From Bacteroides faecalis (lineage in GTDB: Bacteria > Bacteroidota > Bacteroidia > Bacteroidales > Bacteroidaceae): a stretch of 64,000 nt of DNA. A program made the position numbers and the translations under genes. The notes under the pieces were generated by a model. It did not search any database. It saw only the letters and a list, made by a program, of their open reading frames with translations, and was not told where the DNA came from. Below are positions 6,843-15,377 of this stretch, piece by piece. How positions within the stretch are numbered: position 1 is the first letter of the stretch; every line of letters begins with the position of its first letter. The stretch is from NCBI RefSeq assembly GCF_003865075.1, contig NZ_BHWB01000002.1, forward strand, positions 558,001 to 622,000. Reading direction: 5' to 3'.

Positions 6843-8882
6843 CTAATTATAATACTCCCATCCGGGTGCTTGTGATAGATTCTTGTTCCGTTTCAGTTCA
6901 TCGAAGCTGATAGGCCAGAAGTACTGTTTGCGAGAGAAAGAAGTCTGCAACTCTGCTACTCTGACCGGCAGATAATACATATCTTTGTAGTTTTCGTTCA
7001 TCAGCGTATTACAACCGTAGATCTGTTCGCCTTCATGCTTTTCTACAATTTTCCAACGACGCAAGTCATAGTAACGTTGGGTTTCTCCAAAGAATTCAAC
7101 CTGACGTTCATGAACAAGTTTTTCAAAGAATTTTTTCGGATTTTCATAGATATCTTCATCATAGTCGGGTACTCCGGCACGCATACGGACCGGTTTCACT
7201 CCGCGGCGCATCTCTTCCTTGTCACGGAAGATGTCATAAGTCTTGCTTCCATCCCATGAAGCTATCGAATAGTGTTTTCCTTCGGTAATGTTATTCAGTG
7301 CTTCCGCATACATCAGCAATATGTCGGCATAACGGAGCGTAGGTTCCACTTTCTTGTAGATAGATCCTCCCCATTTGGCACAATCGTTCGGATTGACATA
7401 TTTCATGATGCCGATGCCGGTAATACACCAGTTGTCAGATCCATTGATACGTCCGTCGGTTGCTCCGCGATAATACCAGATTTGTCTGTTTCGTGAGTCT
7501 TTTCCACCTTCTTCCGTAATACTGAGTGCATTCCATTGAGCGCCGTTAAAGGCTACGGAAGCATAGAAACGAGGTTCACGATTGGTATATCCCCACCATA
7601 CACCATTTTTTACATGGTCGTACTCGTGCTGATTCTTGTTTTCATCGTTTGTGTACTTCCCTTTCCACAATTCGTAGCATTCCTGGTCAAATGGATCGCC
7701 ATTAGCCATTTCATAAGCCTCACTTTGTTTAAGAGTCATTCCATGTACATTATATCCTCCAAACGTTCCCGGCAGTTGATGCTTTACAAGATCTGCCATA
7801 GAGTTATCATCTTTTAAGTTATTGCTGTCACCATTGGTTCCGCGGGTAAAAATCAGTTCCGGATTTTCGGATGCATAGACGTCACCGTTGAAAATAGAAC
7901 GGTATGATTCAAACGGATCGATGTTTGCCCAACCATTCGGGAAGTTCTCATTGGAATAAATTTCATGATAGGGCGGTTCGATAGTGGTCGGATAAGCTTC
8001 GTCCGTACTAACCGGGCGTCTTTCAAAAGTATAAAGTTTGTAGCGTCCACTCGCTTCCGAGTACTCAATCATGTCTTTGGCTGCGGCAGCAGCTTTTGCC
8101 CACTTTTCTTCATCGTATTCTTGTGGAATCAACTGTTTGCCATCCATATTGACAAAGTCTGCCATCTCCGTATTCCCGTTTGCCAGCGGGCTGGCAGCGT
8201 AGAGGAATACTTTGGCACGTACAGCCAGTGCGGCCCCTTTTGTCGGACGGGCAATGTTCAGGTTGTCGCGTTTCTCGAACAACTCAGTAGCTGCAATTTC
8301 CAGTTCAGAAGTGATGAATTCCACACATTCGTCATACGTGTTACGTGGATACGCCAACTCGTCATACGATTTTGTATAGTCGGCTCCTTCCGGCGGCAGA
8401 AGAGGTATCGGACCGAATTTTCTCAGCAGCATCCAGTAGAAATAGGCACGTAAGTAACGAGCCTGTCCTCTTACATCCGTCACTTCCTCCGGAGTAAGAT
8501 CATCATTCTCATGTAATTCATTCAGTAGAATAGAAGCCTGATGGATTCCTTCAAATGACCAATTCCATGCGTACTGGCCACCAACGGAATTCAGGTATTC
8601 ACCACGTTTGAATTTGGCAAAACGATCTCCGCGTTCGTTGAATACTTGGTCATCAGAGAAATTGAAAGGACATACGTCACTGTGTCCCACCTCCAGGTTA
8701 TCTCCTTGTAGGTGACTGTAGCAGAATGACAGCCATTGGAGTGTATAATCTTTGTCTGAGAAAATGCGTTCTATAGACTGCTGGTCTCTGAAATAGCGAT
8801 CTACATTCAGGTAATCGGAGCAGGAAGAGAGCCCTAAGCCGAGCACCGCCGCTCCTAATATAATGTATTTATTTTTTTTCAT
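6843..8882 (-). CDS. SusD/RagB family nutrient-binding lipoprotein, operon A
   Basis: 679 aa. The signal peptide ends in LSSC with lipidated Cys21, then DYLNVDRYF. The N-terminal tetratricopeptide scaffold contains the family hallmark RGQARYLRAYFYWMLLRKFG around residue 140, and the C-terminal half has RYADILLMYAEALN and FFGETQRYYDLRRWKIVE. SusD proteins cap the SusC barrel and deliver oligosaccharides at the outer membrane. The gene lies 22 bp after susC and 30 bp before the DUF4973 gene. Parts of it are nearly identical in DNA to the operon B copy (8105-8455 versus 16640-16985) while other parts differ clearly, suggesting gene conversion. Substrate is unknown; no glycoside hydrolase is linked. 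Confidence 0.95.
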   Translation of the reverse strand: MKKNKYIILGAAVLGLGLSSCSDYLNVDRYFRDQQSIERIFSDKDYTLQWLSFCYSHLQGDNLEVGHSDVCPFNFSDDQVFNERGDRFAKFKRGEYLNSVGGQYAWNWSFEGIHQASILLNELHENDDLTPEEVTDVRGQARYLRAYFYWMLLRKFGPIPLLPPEGADYTKSYDELAYPRNTYDECVEFITSELEIAATELFEKRDNLNIARPTKGAALAVRAKVFLYAASPLANGNTEMADFVNMDGKQLIPQEYDEEKWAKAAAAAKDMIEYSEASGRYKLYTFERRPVSTDEAYPTTIEPPYHEIYSNENFPNGWANIDPFESYRSIFNGDVYASENPELIFTRGTNGDSNNLKDDNSMADLVKHQLPGTFGGYNVHGMTLKQSEAYEMANGDPFDQECYELWKGKYTNDENKNQHEYDHVKNGVWWGYTNREPRFYASVAFNGAQWNALSITEEGGKDSRNRQIWYYRGATDGRINGSDNWCITGIGIMKYVNPNDCAKWGGSIYKKVEPTLRYADILLMYAEALNNITEGKHYSIASWDGSKTYDIFRDKEEMRRGVKPVRMRAGVPDYDEDIYENPKKFFEKLVHERQVEFFGETQRYYDLRRWKIVEKHEGEQIYGCNTLMNENYKDMYYLPVRVAELQTSFSRKQYFWPISFDELKRNKNLSQAPGWEYYN

Positions 8883-8904
8883 AACTTTTCTTTTAATGAT
8901 TGTT

Positions 8905-11900
8905 TTAGATTCCTACGGTCAATCCGATGGTAACAGTTTTAGATAACGGATATTGCTGTCCGTTAGAGCTACCCAGTTCCGGATCCCAGAGCTTAAAGCT
9001 GGAGAAAGTCAGCAGATTCGTTCCCATCAGGTAGAGACGTACACGATCTAAATGGAGCTTGTTGACAAACTGTTTCGGAATGGTGTAACCGACTTCCACA
9101 TTCTTTAAACGGATGTATGAACCGTTCCGCAGCCAATAAGTAGACGAACGATAGTTGTTGCTATTGTTGCCATAGCTCAGACGTGGGTATTTGGCATTCG
9201 GATCCTCGTTGGTCTCCAGTGACCAATAGTTACCAACTACATCCGTCAGGATATTACCCCAAGACTTATCTCTGAACGGATATACTGTGAATCCGTCGAT
9301 AAAGAAGGATGATTTGCCGGCTCCCTGGAAGTGAACATTCACGTCAAATCCTTTCCAATCCACAGATATACCGAAACCGTAAACCAAGTTAGGACGAGTC
9401 GTTGCACCGATGGGCACTTCGTCATTGTTGTCAATTATTCCATCACCGTTGATATCTTTGTATTTGATATCTCCCGGCATAATACCTGCACCCTGTGATG
9501 GTCTGTTACGGATTTCTTCGTAATCTTTGAATAGTCCTTCGGCTATCAGACCACGTGCTTGGTCTACACGAAATCCGTACTGCATCTTATAGGGATAGCG
9601 GCTGTTTTCTTCGTCGTACTCCTTGATTTTGTTCTTACTGTAGGTCATGTTGGCACGTACCGTAAGACCGACCTCGCCTAGTTTCTGCTTATAAGCGATG
9701 TTACCGTCAAACCCTTCGGACAAGACAGAACCCACGTTGGCGTAGGGGCTCGTCCCGATATGATTCAGACCGATAATATAGGGAAGGAAATTACGTTTCA
9801 TATAAATACCGTCACGTTGTTCGTGGAAGTAGTCAATGCTACCACTGAACTTATCGTCGAACATTGAGAAGTCGAGTCCGAGGTCATGTTTCTTGGCAAT
9901 CTCCCAAGTGATGATGTCCGATGTTATTCTCGAGTAGGTTAATCCCGGATAATAATAGTTGCTGGTACCGATGTCACCGTAATAGTATCCGTTCAGATTA
10001 CCTATGTTATCCATATCGTCTGTTTTTCCGTTCCATTCTGTGAATTTCGGTACGTATGGAAAGCGTATCTGATTATTGCCATCCATTAATTTGTCATTAC
10101 CTACCTCTCCATAAGAATAACGTAACTTGAACATATTCAACCATTTGAAATGCTTCTTGATAATTGGCTCTTCTGCAATGTTCCATGCCAGTGAATAGGC
10201 AGGGAAGAATCCAAACTGTTGGCCTGTCGCGAAGTTTTCAGAACCGTTGTAACCGAAATTAAAGTCAAAGAAGTAGCGGTACTTCCATCCGTAGGTAAAA
10301 CGTCCTGCAAATCCTTGATGACGGTTCTGAATGCTTTGCACAATCTTATCGTAGCTGTTGGAGTTGCCATTGTGAGACGTATTGGTAGTCTTATCCTGAG
10401 AGTATTTTAGTACAGCTCCTACCATATGATCACCAAACTGGCGGTTGTAGTGTAGCTCTGTTTCTAAATATTCCTTCCGTTGTCCGCTTGAGTACATCGT
10501 TCCGCTCATCAGTTGTTCTGTTTCTATTCTTCTGAACTGGAGTTCTCCGTCGGAGGTACGCTGACGTTCGGCTAACCAGCTTTCCGGCCATTTGAAACGG
10601 TTGTCACCGTTGTCTGTATAAGTATCGAATCCGAAGCGTCCGAAGAACTTTAATCCTTTTGTGATAAAACTAAAATCCTGTTCAAGATTTACCGTAGTTT
10701 GTATTTTATTCTTCCATGTTTCCTGGTATCCTTGCTGAGTGGTCAGTACCCAAGGATTTCTTTGGCCTGCACTGCCGACCGCTGCCCATTTTCCGTCACT
10801 GTACCGCACCGGAGAAGCGATGGGGTTGTATCCCATCAGTGAGTTCCAAATTTCATGGTACTGGCTTCCCGGTAAGTTCTGCTTGTCCAGAGAACCGGCT
10901 ACGCCTACTTTTAGTAGCGTGGTTTTAGTCAGGTCAATGTCTACATTCATGCGGTAGTTCCAGCGATGGTAGTTGGCATTGGTATTATAGTCTGTCATAG
11001 CATGATCTGTCTCGTACATACCGCCTTCATTCACATAACTGGCGGAAATGAAATAACGGGCTACCGTACCACCTCCGGTCAGATCGATATTTGCCCGATA
11101 AGTAGGAGCACCGTCTTTCAGTATTAAGCCCATCCAGTCCACATTCGGGAAAAGATCCTGGTCCAAACCATTTCCAAACAGCTTCAAATCGCTTTCGCTA
11201 TAAGCCGGAGCCTGACTTCTGGTAATCAGAGCTTCATTCATCATACGGGCGTATGTGGGGCCATCCACAAATTCCGGAGTTCTGGTACGTGTGTTATACG
11301 AGGTTTCTACTTTGGCATTGACACGTGTCTTTCCTTCCTTACCGCGCTTGGTGGTAATCAGGACAACACCATTCGCACCGCGCGAACCGTAAATGGCCGT
11401 TGCAGAGGCATCTTTCAATACAGAGAAGTCTTGGATATCTTCCGCATTGATCTCATTCATATCACGCTCGAAACCATCGACCAGCACCAATGCACCGTTT
11501 CCGGCACCGAAGGTGGAGATACCGCGGATCCAGAATTCAGAGAAATTACTACCTGGCTGTCCCGAAGTCTGGCGTGCCATTATACCGGCTACGTTACCTA
11601 CAAGGGCATTCGTGATGCTTGACGTTGGGGTACGTAGCTGGGATACATCGACTGTGGTAACGGCGCCCGTCATAGTTAACTTTTTTTGGGCACCTGTTCC
11701 TGTGATGACGACTTCGTCAATTGCCGTTGCTTTGGTTTCTGTCATGACGATGTTGATATTCTTTTTGTCTTTGACAAAGACTTCCTGTTTATCAAAGCCG
11801 ACATAGGAAAAAACAAGGTAAGAATAGTTGGGGATTTTGATTTTATAACGTCCGTCTATGTCGGTTATCGCACCGAAGCCAGGTATGTTCTTTGCTGTAA

Positions 11901-12042
11901 CGTTCACACCCACCAAAGGCTCGTTCTTTGCATCTGTGACGATTCCCGTCACTTCAAGTTTTTCTTGTTCATTTTGAGCGTAGACTACACTTGTCCAGCC
12001 TACTATCAATAAAAATAATAAGATTATATTTCTCATATTCAT
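8905..12042 (-). CDS. SusC/RagA family TonB-dependent outer-membrane transporter, operon A
   Basis: 1045 aa. The order is signal peptide (1-22), carboxypeptidase-regulatory-like domain (about 29-105), plug domain (about 107-235, with IDEVVITGTGAQKK, LVLVDGFERDM and YGSRGANGVVLITTKRG) and a C-terminal 22-strand barrel ending in the aromatic-free FSSFKLWDPELG...TIGLTVGI. It imports ligands across the outer membrane with TonB energy, together with SusD. It starts 16 bp after the TIG/NHL gene. Compared with its paralogue at 17440-20529 it carries a 16-residue insertion around residue 650 (DNA about 9987-10100), probably in an extracellular loop. The start could also be the second Met, two codons downstream. 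Confidence 0.96.
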   Translation of the reverse strand: MNMRNIILLFLLIVGWTSVVYAQNEQEKLEVTGIVTDAKNEPLVGVNVTAKNIPGFGAITDIDGRYKIKIPNYSYLVFSYVGFDKQEVFVKDKKNINIVMTETKATAIDEVVITGTGAQKKLTMTGAVTTVDVSQLRTPTSSITNALVGNVAGIMARQTSGQPGSNFSEFWIRGISTFGAGNGALVLVDGFERDMNEINAEDIQDFSVLKDASATAIYGSRGANGVVLITTKRGKEGKTRVNAKVETSYNTRTRTPEFVDGPTYARMMNEALITRSQAPAYSESDLKLFGNGLDQDLFPNVDWMGLILKDGAPTYRANIDLTGGGTVARYFISASYVNEGGMYETDHAMTDYNTNANYHRWNYRMNVDIDLTKTTLLKVGVAGSLDKQNLPGSQYHEIWNSLMGYNPIASPVRYSDGKWAAVGSAGQRNPWVLTTQQGYQETWKNKIQTTVNLEQDFSFITKGLKFFGRFGFDTYTDNGDNRFKWPESWLAERQRTSDGELQFRRIETEQLMSGTMYSSGQRKEYLETELHYNRQFGDHMVGAVLKYSQDKTTNTSHNGNSNSYDKIVQSIQNRHQGFAGRFTYGWKYRYFFDFNFGYNGSENFATGQQFGFFPAYSLAWNIAEEPIIKKHFKWLNMFKLRYSYGEVGNDKLMDGNNQIRFPYVPKFTEWNGKTDDMDNIGNLNGYYYGDIGTSNYYYPGLTYSRITSDIITWEIAKKHDLGLDFSMFDDKFSGSIDYFHEQRDGIYMKRNFLPYIIGLNHIGTSPYANVGSVLSEGFDGNIAYKQKLGEVGLTVRANMTYSKNKIKEYDEENSRYPYKMQYGFRVDQARGLIAEGLFKDYEEIRNRPSQGAGIMPGDIKYKDINGDGIIDNNDEVPIGATTRPNLVYGFGISVDWKGFDVNVHFQGAGKSSFFIDGFTVYPFRDKSWGNILTDVVGNYWSLETNEDPNAKYPRLSYGNNSNNYRSSTYWLRNGSYIRLKNVEVGYTIPKQFVNKLHLDRVRLYLMGTNLLTFSSFKLWDPELGSSNGQQYPLSKTVTIGLTVGI

Positions 12043-12058
12043 TTATGCTTAAATAGTA

Positions 12059-13468
12059 TTATTCCGTTGTCATATAACGAATCCCTTTGTTATCAATATC
12101 TCCGATATAGAATATGTCTTGATCAGGGTCGTAAGCAAGGCCGGACGGCTGATTGAAACGTGCTTCGTGCAACGGATTACCGTCTACATATCCATAGACT
12201 TTACTGTCGGCGTTTTCATTACTTCTACCGGCTACAAGGGAGGCTACCCCATGAGGATCCAGTTTCCAGATACAGTGATTATCCCTGTCGCAGAAGTAAA
12301 AATCGTATTGATCTTGGTCAGGACCGACTCCTTCTCCGTATTCCTCATTTTTAACGAATATACCGAATTGTGGTTTACTGAATCGGGCACCACCTCCGGT
12401 CCCTTCCTTGAAACCTTTGTCATTCATGTTTCCGGCAATGATGGTAGGATTACCAAATGTTTTTCTTACCGGGTCATAATCGGCTCTGAACACCGCTCCG
12501 AATCCGTCGGAAAGCATATACATAAATTTATTGGACGGATGTCTGAACAATATCGTATGTGAACCGCCTACTGACGATATCTGGCTCAGGCTAAAGGCAA
12601 CTTCCGCATTATCATCGATATTGGGAATGGCTCCGTTACGTATCATTTTGTAGACTTTACCCTCCCACCAAGTGGTATAAAAGACGGTTCCGTCATCCAT
12701 ATATATCAGGCTGTAAGACGTCCTGCCATAGTTGTAGGGACGGATTCGACGGAAGTTTTCACGACGAAGGGAATAATAGATGTTTGCACGACTAGTGTTA
12801 TCTTGACCATGGTCATCGGTAAACAGCAATGTATCCCCATCGGCAGTGAACGTGAAAGAGTACATGGTGCTGTATCCCGTTCTTGGGAAGAGGCGTTTCA
12901 CAGTCCGTTGTGTCAGGTTTACCAAATGGATACCGTCATAAAAGTTTGAAGAGAAGAGTAACCGGTCATCTCCCTCCTTGTATTTGGGATCGAACACCAT
13001 ACAGTCGTTGGAAGGAATAGAGGCTCCTTCATCAAACGAACCTTCTTGGAATGCAGAATTATTATCCTGATCTACTTTACGTAGCAGGGTACCTACAATC
13101 GTTGCAGGTTCATACAGGAATTCCTGTTCGAATGTATGTTCCGCAACTGTTTTGCCGTCCGGTCCATCTACACGTACATTGATTGTTCCATCAAAAGCCT
13201 TGGAAGGAACCATACAATAAATACTTTTTCCATCAGTTCCGATGGTTTTGGTTTTTTCTCCGCCAATCGTGATATGAATTTTGGTAGGATCACTACCGAA
13301 ATTACTGCCTTCAATGTAAAGTCGGGTTCGCATACCTCCTTCTTTGGGGCTGAAATCTGTAAACACTATCGGCTGGGAGGGGTCGTATTGGGTAGAATCG
13401 ACCTTATCATCCTTGCAACCGATGAATGATAAACAGCAAATAAGTGCTGTGACTAGATGTTTTTTCAT
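12059..13468 (-). CDS. IPT/TIG and NHL-repeat lipoprotein, operon A
   Basis: 469 aa. A lipoprotein signal ends in FIGC (Cys18). An IPT/TIG immunoglobulin-like domain follows (about 30-120, with VFTDFSPKEGGMRTRLYIEG), then a six-bladed propeller-like region with NHL-type strands such as FYFCDRDNHCIWKLDPHG and RFNQPSGLAYDPDQDIFYIG. This architecture is common as the first gene of SusCD operons and is presumed to face outward and help bind glycan or protein ligand. It heads operon A, after a leader of about 324 nt. The paralogue at 20547-21956 has the same length. Confidence 0.85.
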   Translation of the reverse strand: MKKHLVTALICCLSFIGCKDDKVDSTQYDPSQPIVFTDFSPKEGGMRTRLYIEGSNFGSDPTKIHITIGGEKTKTIGTDGKSIYCMVPSKAFDGTINVRVDGPDGKTVAEHTFEQEFLYEPATIVGTLLRKVDQDNNSAFQEGSFDEGASIPSNDCMVFDPKYKEGDDRLLFSSNFYDGIHLVNLTQRTVKRLFPRTGYSTMYSFTFTADGDTLLFTDDHGQDNTSRANIYYSLRRENFRRIRPYNYGRTSYSLIYMDDGTVFYTTWWEGKVYKMIRNGAIPNIDDNAEVAFSLSQISSVGGSHTILFRHPSNKFMYMLSDGFGAVFRADYDPVRKTFGNPTIIAGNMNDKGFKEGTGGGARFSKPQFGIFVKNEEYGEGVGPDQDQYDFYFCDRDNHCIWKLDPHGVASLVAGRSNENADSKVYGYVDGNPLHEARFNQPSGLAYDPDQDIFYIGDIDNKGIRYMTTE

Positions 13469-13514
13469 AAATATAATTAGTTAAATAATAAAAATATATC
13501 ATATTGGATAAAGA

Positions 13515-13547
13515 ATCGGAATATTTTTAAAAAACTAATATTCCAAT
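13515..13547 (-). promoter_or_regulatory. Conserved leader hairpin, operon A
   Basis: An 11-position stem with one mismatch (13515-13525 with 13537-13547; core GGAATATT/AATATTCC) about 50 nt before the TIG/NHL start. Operon B has the equivalent hairpin at 22003-22025 with one compensated base pair (G-C here, A-T there), which suggests conserved RNA structure. Confidence 0.5.
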
Positions 13548-13798
13548 TTTTATTTCATATAATTTCTAACAGGAAATGTTTTAATTGAAAAGCAAATAGG
13601 TCTTTTGAATGAAATGAATGATTCTTCTATTTCTTTTTCTTCCGACTTCTAATCATTCAAATAGTTGAGAATGTAAATATTGATATAGTGTAACTTTTGT
13701 ATAAGTCGTCCTTATTATTGTATGTGTAGGTCTCATGATCGTGCTTTGTGTTTAATTAAATTTGTGTGTATTTTATTAATTATAGGTTAATTGTGGCA

Positions 13799-13829
13799 CA
13801 AATATATAATCAAACTACATAAGTACAAA
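13799..13829 (-). promoter_or_regulatory. Promoter of operon A
   Basis: On the minus strand a -33 TTTG (13826-13829) and a perfect -7 TATATTTG (13799-13806) are 19 bp apart. The predicted start near 13792 gives a long leader of about 324 nt. Operon B has the same arrangement. Confidence 0.75.
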
Positions 13830-14264
13830 GAAATTATGAACAAAAATTCATGTTTCCTTTAAAATAACTTCAGTTCGACGAAAACATCTAAAATATAGTA
13901 AGCTGATAAACAAGGTTCCTTTCAATATTGATAGTCCGCTTTTTAGGAGAGATATAATATGCTGCAATGCCATTCAGGAGAGTTACAGCAAAACTGTGAA
14001 GGGCACTATGCTTAGAATGTTTAATTTGAACCATGTTCTTTTAAAAAATGATTTGGAGGAAAGATTCCAGATTTCCGACTTTTGCAGGTTTGAAATAAAG
14101 ATTTTGAATATAAACCTATGATACTGACCGGGTCTTCATATAATATATAGTAGTGTCTTTTTTGTATAAGCGTCTTTTTAAACAAGCTCTCACTTACTTG
14201 AGCATTTATTTCACTTATTCCTTTATCAATTGTTTTTCTGAGTTCGTACATTGACATATTAACT
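13830..14264. other. Duplicated upstream region of operon A, no intact gene
   Basis: Homologous in patches to 22320-22950 upstream of operon B. The best conserved block spans about 14050-14120, with TTTG at 14052-14055 and GACTTTTG at 14077-14084 (21-bp spacing), which could be a plus-strand promoter; the matching block upstream of B is at 22771-22802. A 78-codon minus-strand ORF lies here but is not preserved in the homologous region, so I do not call it a gene. Confidence 0.45.
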
Positions 14265-14302
14265 AAAAGGGTCGGATTCCTTGTTTGAGATCCGACCCTT
14301 TT
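14265..14302. terminator. Terminator of SusCD operon B (possibly bidirectional)
   Basis: A perfect 13-bp stem (14265-14277 with 14290-14302) with T-rich flanks on both sides. It is the counterpart of the terminator at 5731-5764: same position relative to the DUF4973 stop, different stem sequence. It would end operon B leftward, and any rightward RNA from the 14050-14090 block. Confidence 0.85.
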
Positions 14303-14336
14303 TTACGTTAATAAACGGTTACCTTCTACCTTCTTT

Positions 14337-15347
14337 TTACCATTGAATAGCTTGATCCTCGTCTGGAATCAACGGGTTAATCTGTCGTTCCATTGTCATG
14401 GAACCTCTTACTTCGTAAGTCATCGGATAAGCTGGATTAGAAGTAATATCCGTGTACTTATAACTCAGCTGCAGAGTAGTAAGATGGCGTTCCATATATT
14501 TGATGGTTTCGTGCTGAACAATTCGTTTTTCATACGTACATTCACCCAACGGTTGAATATTGATATCCGGTTCATGATCGTCACCATACAATCTCACCTT
14601 TCCTTTAATAGTACCTTCTTCGTCTTTTGTTCCTTCTTCAAACTCGGCAAAGACTTTATATCTGGAACGGTGCTCATCTTCCACCCAAGTTGAACCTGCA
14701 TAGAAGAAAATGGTATTTTCATCCACCACGCGAGCTACACGAGTGTCTACTTTGGCAGGATCTGATGACGTTCCTTGAATGTAGATGTTCATCAGCGTGG
14801 TGTTGTATGTTCCGGAATAGTCATTAAACAGATTGATTCCCAGTAGTGCTTTATAACGTCCTTTATATTTGTTTGACATATAAGAAGGATCCTCCTCAAT
14901 GGTCAGCGGAAGCACGTATTTATCATCCAGTTCCAATCCGTCAAAGTTGAAATTGATGGGATAGAGCTGTATGCTTTCTCCTGCAGGGATATGGCAAATG
15001 TTTGATTCAAAAGAATAATGCTGTTCCGCAAGGGGCACATACCAGAGGTCTTGACGACCTACTGGAAATCTCGCCTCATTAAGTGTTTGGAGCGTATCTT
15101 CATCCACGCTTATTTTCACGTCGATATTCCGCTCGTTGGTCTTCGAACCGCTGACAATGACCGGTAACTGGAAGGTTCCTGTACCGTCCGGCTGGTAGCG
15201 TACGTAAATTTCACTCAGCCCGTTGTCTCCTACGGGCGCTTTGAAAGAAATGGTCTGTTTGTAAAGTTCATCTTTCCATTCGTCGTTGCAAGCACTGAAC
15301 ATTGCGCAGACTCCCAGCATCATTCCTAAAATATATAATTTTCTCAT
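14337..15347 (-). CDS. DUF1735/DUF4973 surface lipoprotein, operon B
   Basis: 336 aa, paralogue of 5793-6812 with the same lipobox (FSAC), domain order and C-terminus. Three residues shorter, with most changes in a loop near residues 240-275 (GDDHEPDINIQPLGE here). Last gene of operon B, 30 bp after SusD. Presumed outer-surface glycan-binding lipoprotein; ligand unknown. Confidence 0.85.
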   Translation of the reverse strand: MRKLYILGMMLGVCAMFSACNDEWKDELYKQTISFKAPVGDNGLSEIYVRYQPDGTGTFQLPVIVSGSKTNERNIDVKISVDEDTLQTLNEARFPVGRQDLWYVPLAEQHYSFESNICHIPAGESIQLYPINFNFDGLELDDKYVLPLTIEEDPSYMSNKYKGRYKALLGINLFNDYSGTYNTTLMNIYIQGTSSDPAKVDTRVARVVDENTIFFYAGSTWVEDEHRSRYKVFAEFEEGTKDEEGTIKGKVRLYGDDHEPDINIQPLGECTYEKRIVQHETIKYMERHLTTLQLSYKYTDITSNPAYPMTYEVRGSMTMERQINPLIPDEDQAIQW

Positions 15348-15377
15348 ATTGATTTTTTTACTTTATTAATGATAACA

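Larger units (their letters stand above)
5793..14257. repeat. Tandem duplication, copy A
   Basis: The four-gene operon, its promoter, leader and part of the upstream region are duplicated as 14337-22950. Gene order, spacings (16/17, 22, 30 bp) and promoter geometry are conserved; terminator stems and upstream regions have diverged. The copy is in the same orientation, as expected from an unequal crossover or tandem duplication. Confidence 0.85.

Noticed and set aside
7965..8453. 162-codon plus-strand ORF antisense to susD A, also open in copy B (16485-16988)
   Set aside because: Openness in both copies follows from the conserved susD protein sequence; no start signal or domain.
14021..14257. 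78-codon minus-strand ORF upstream of operon A
   Set aside because: The homologous region upstream of operon B (22750-22950) aligns in part but breaks this frame with stops; no family features.
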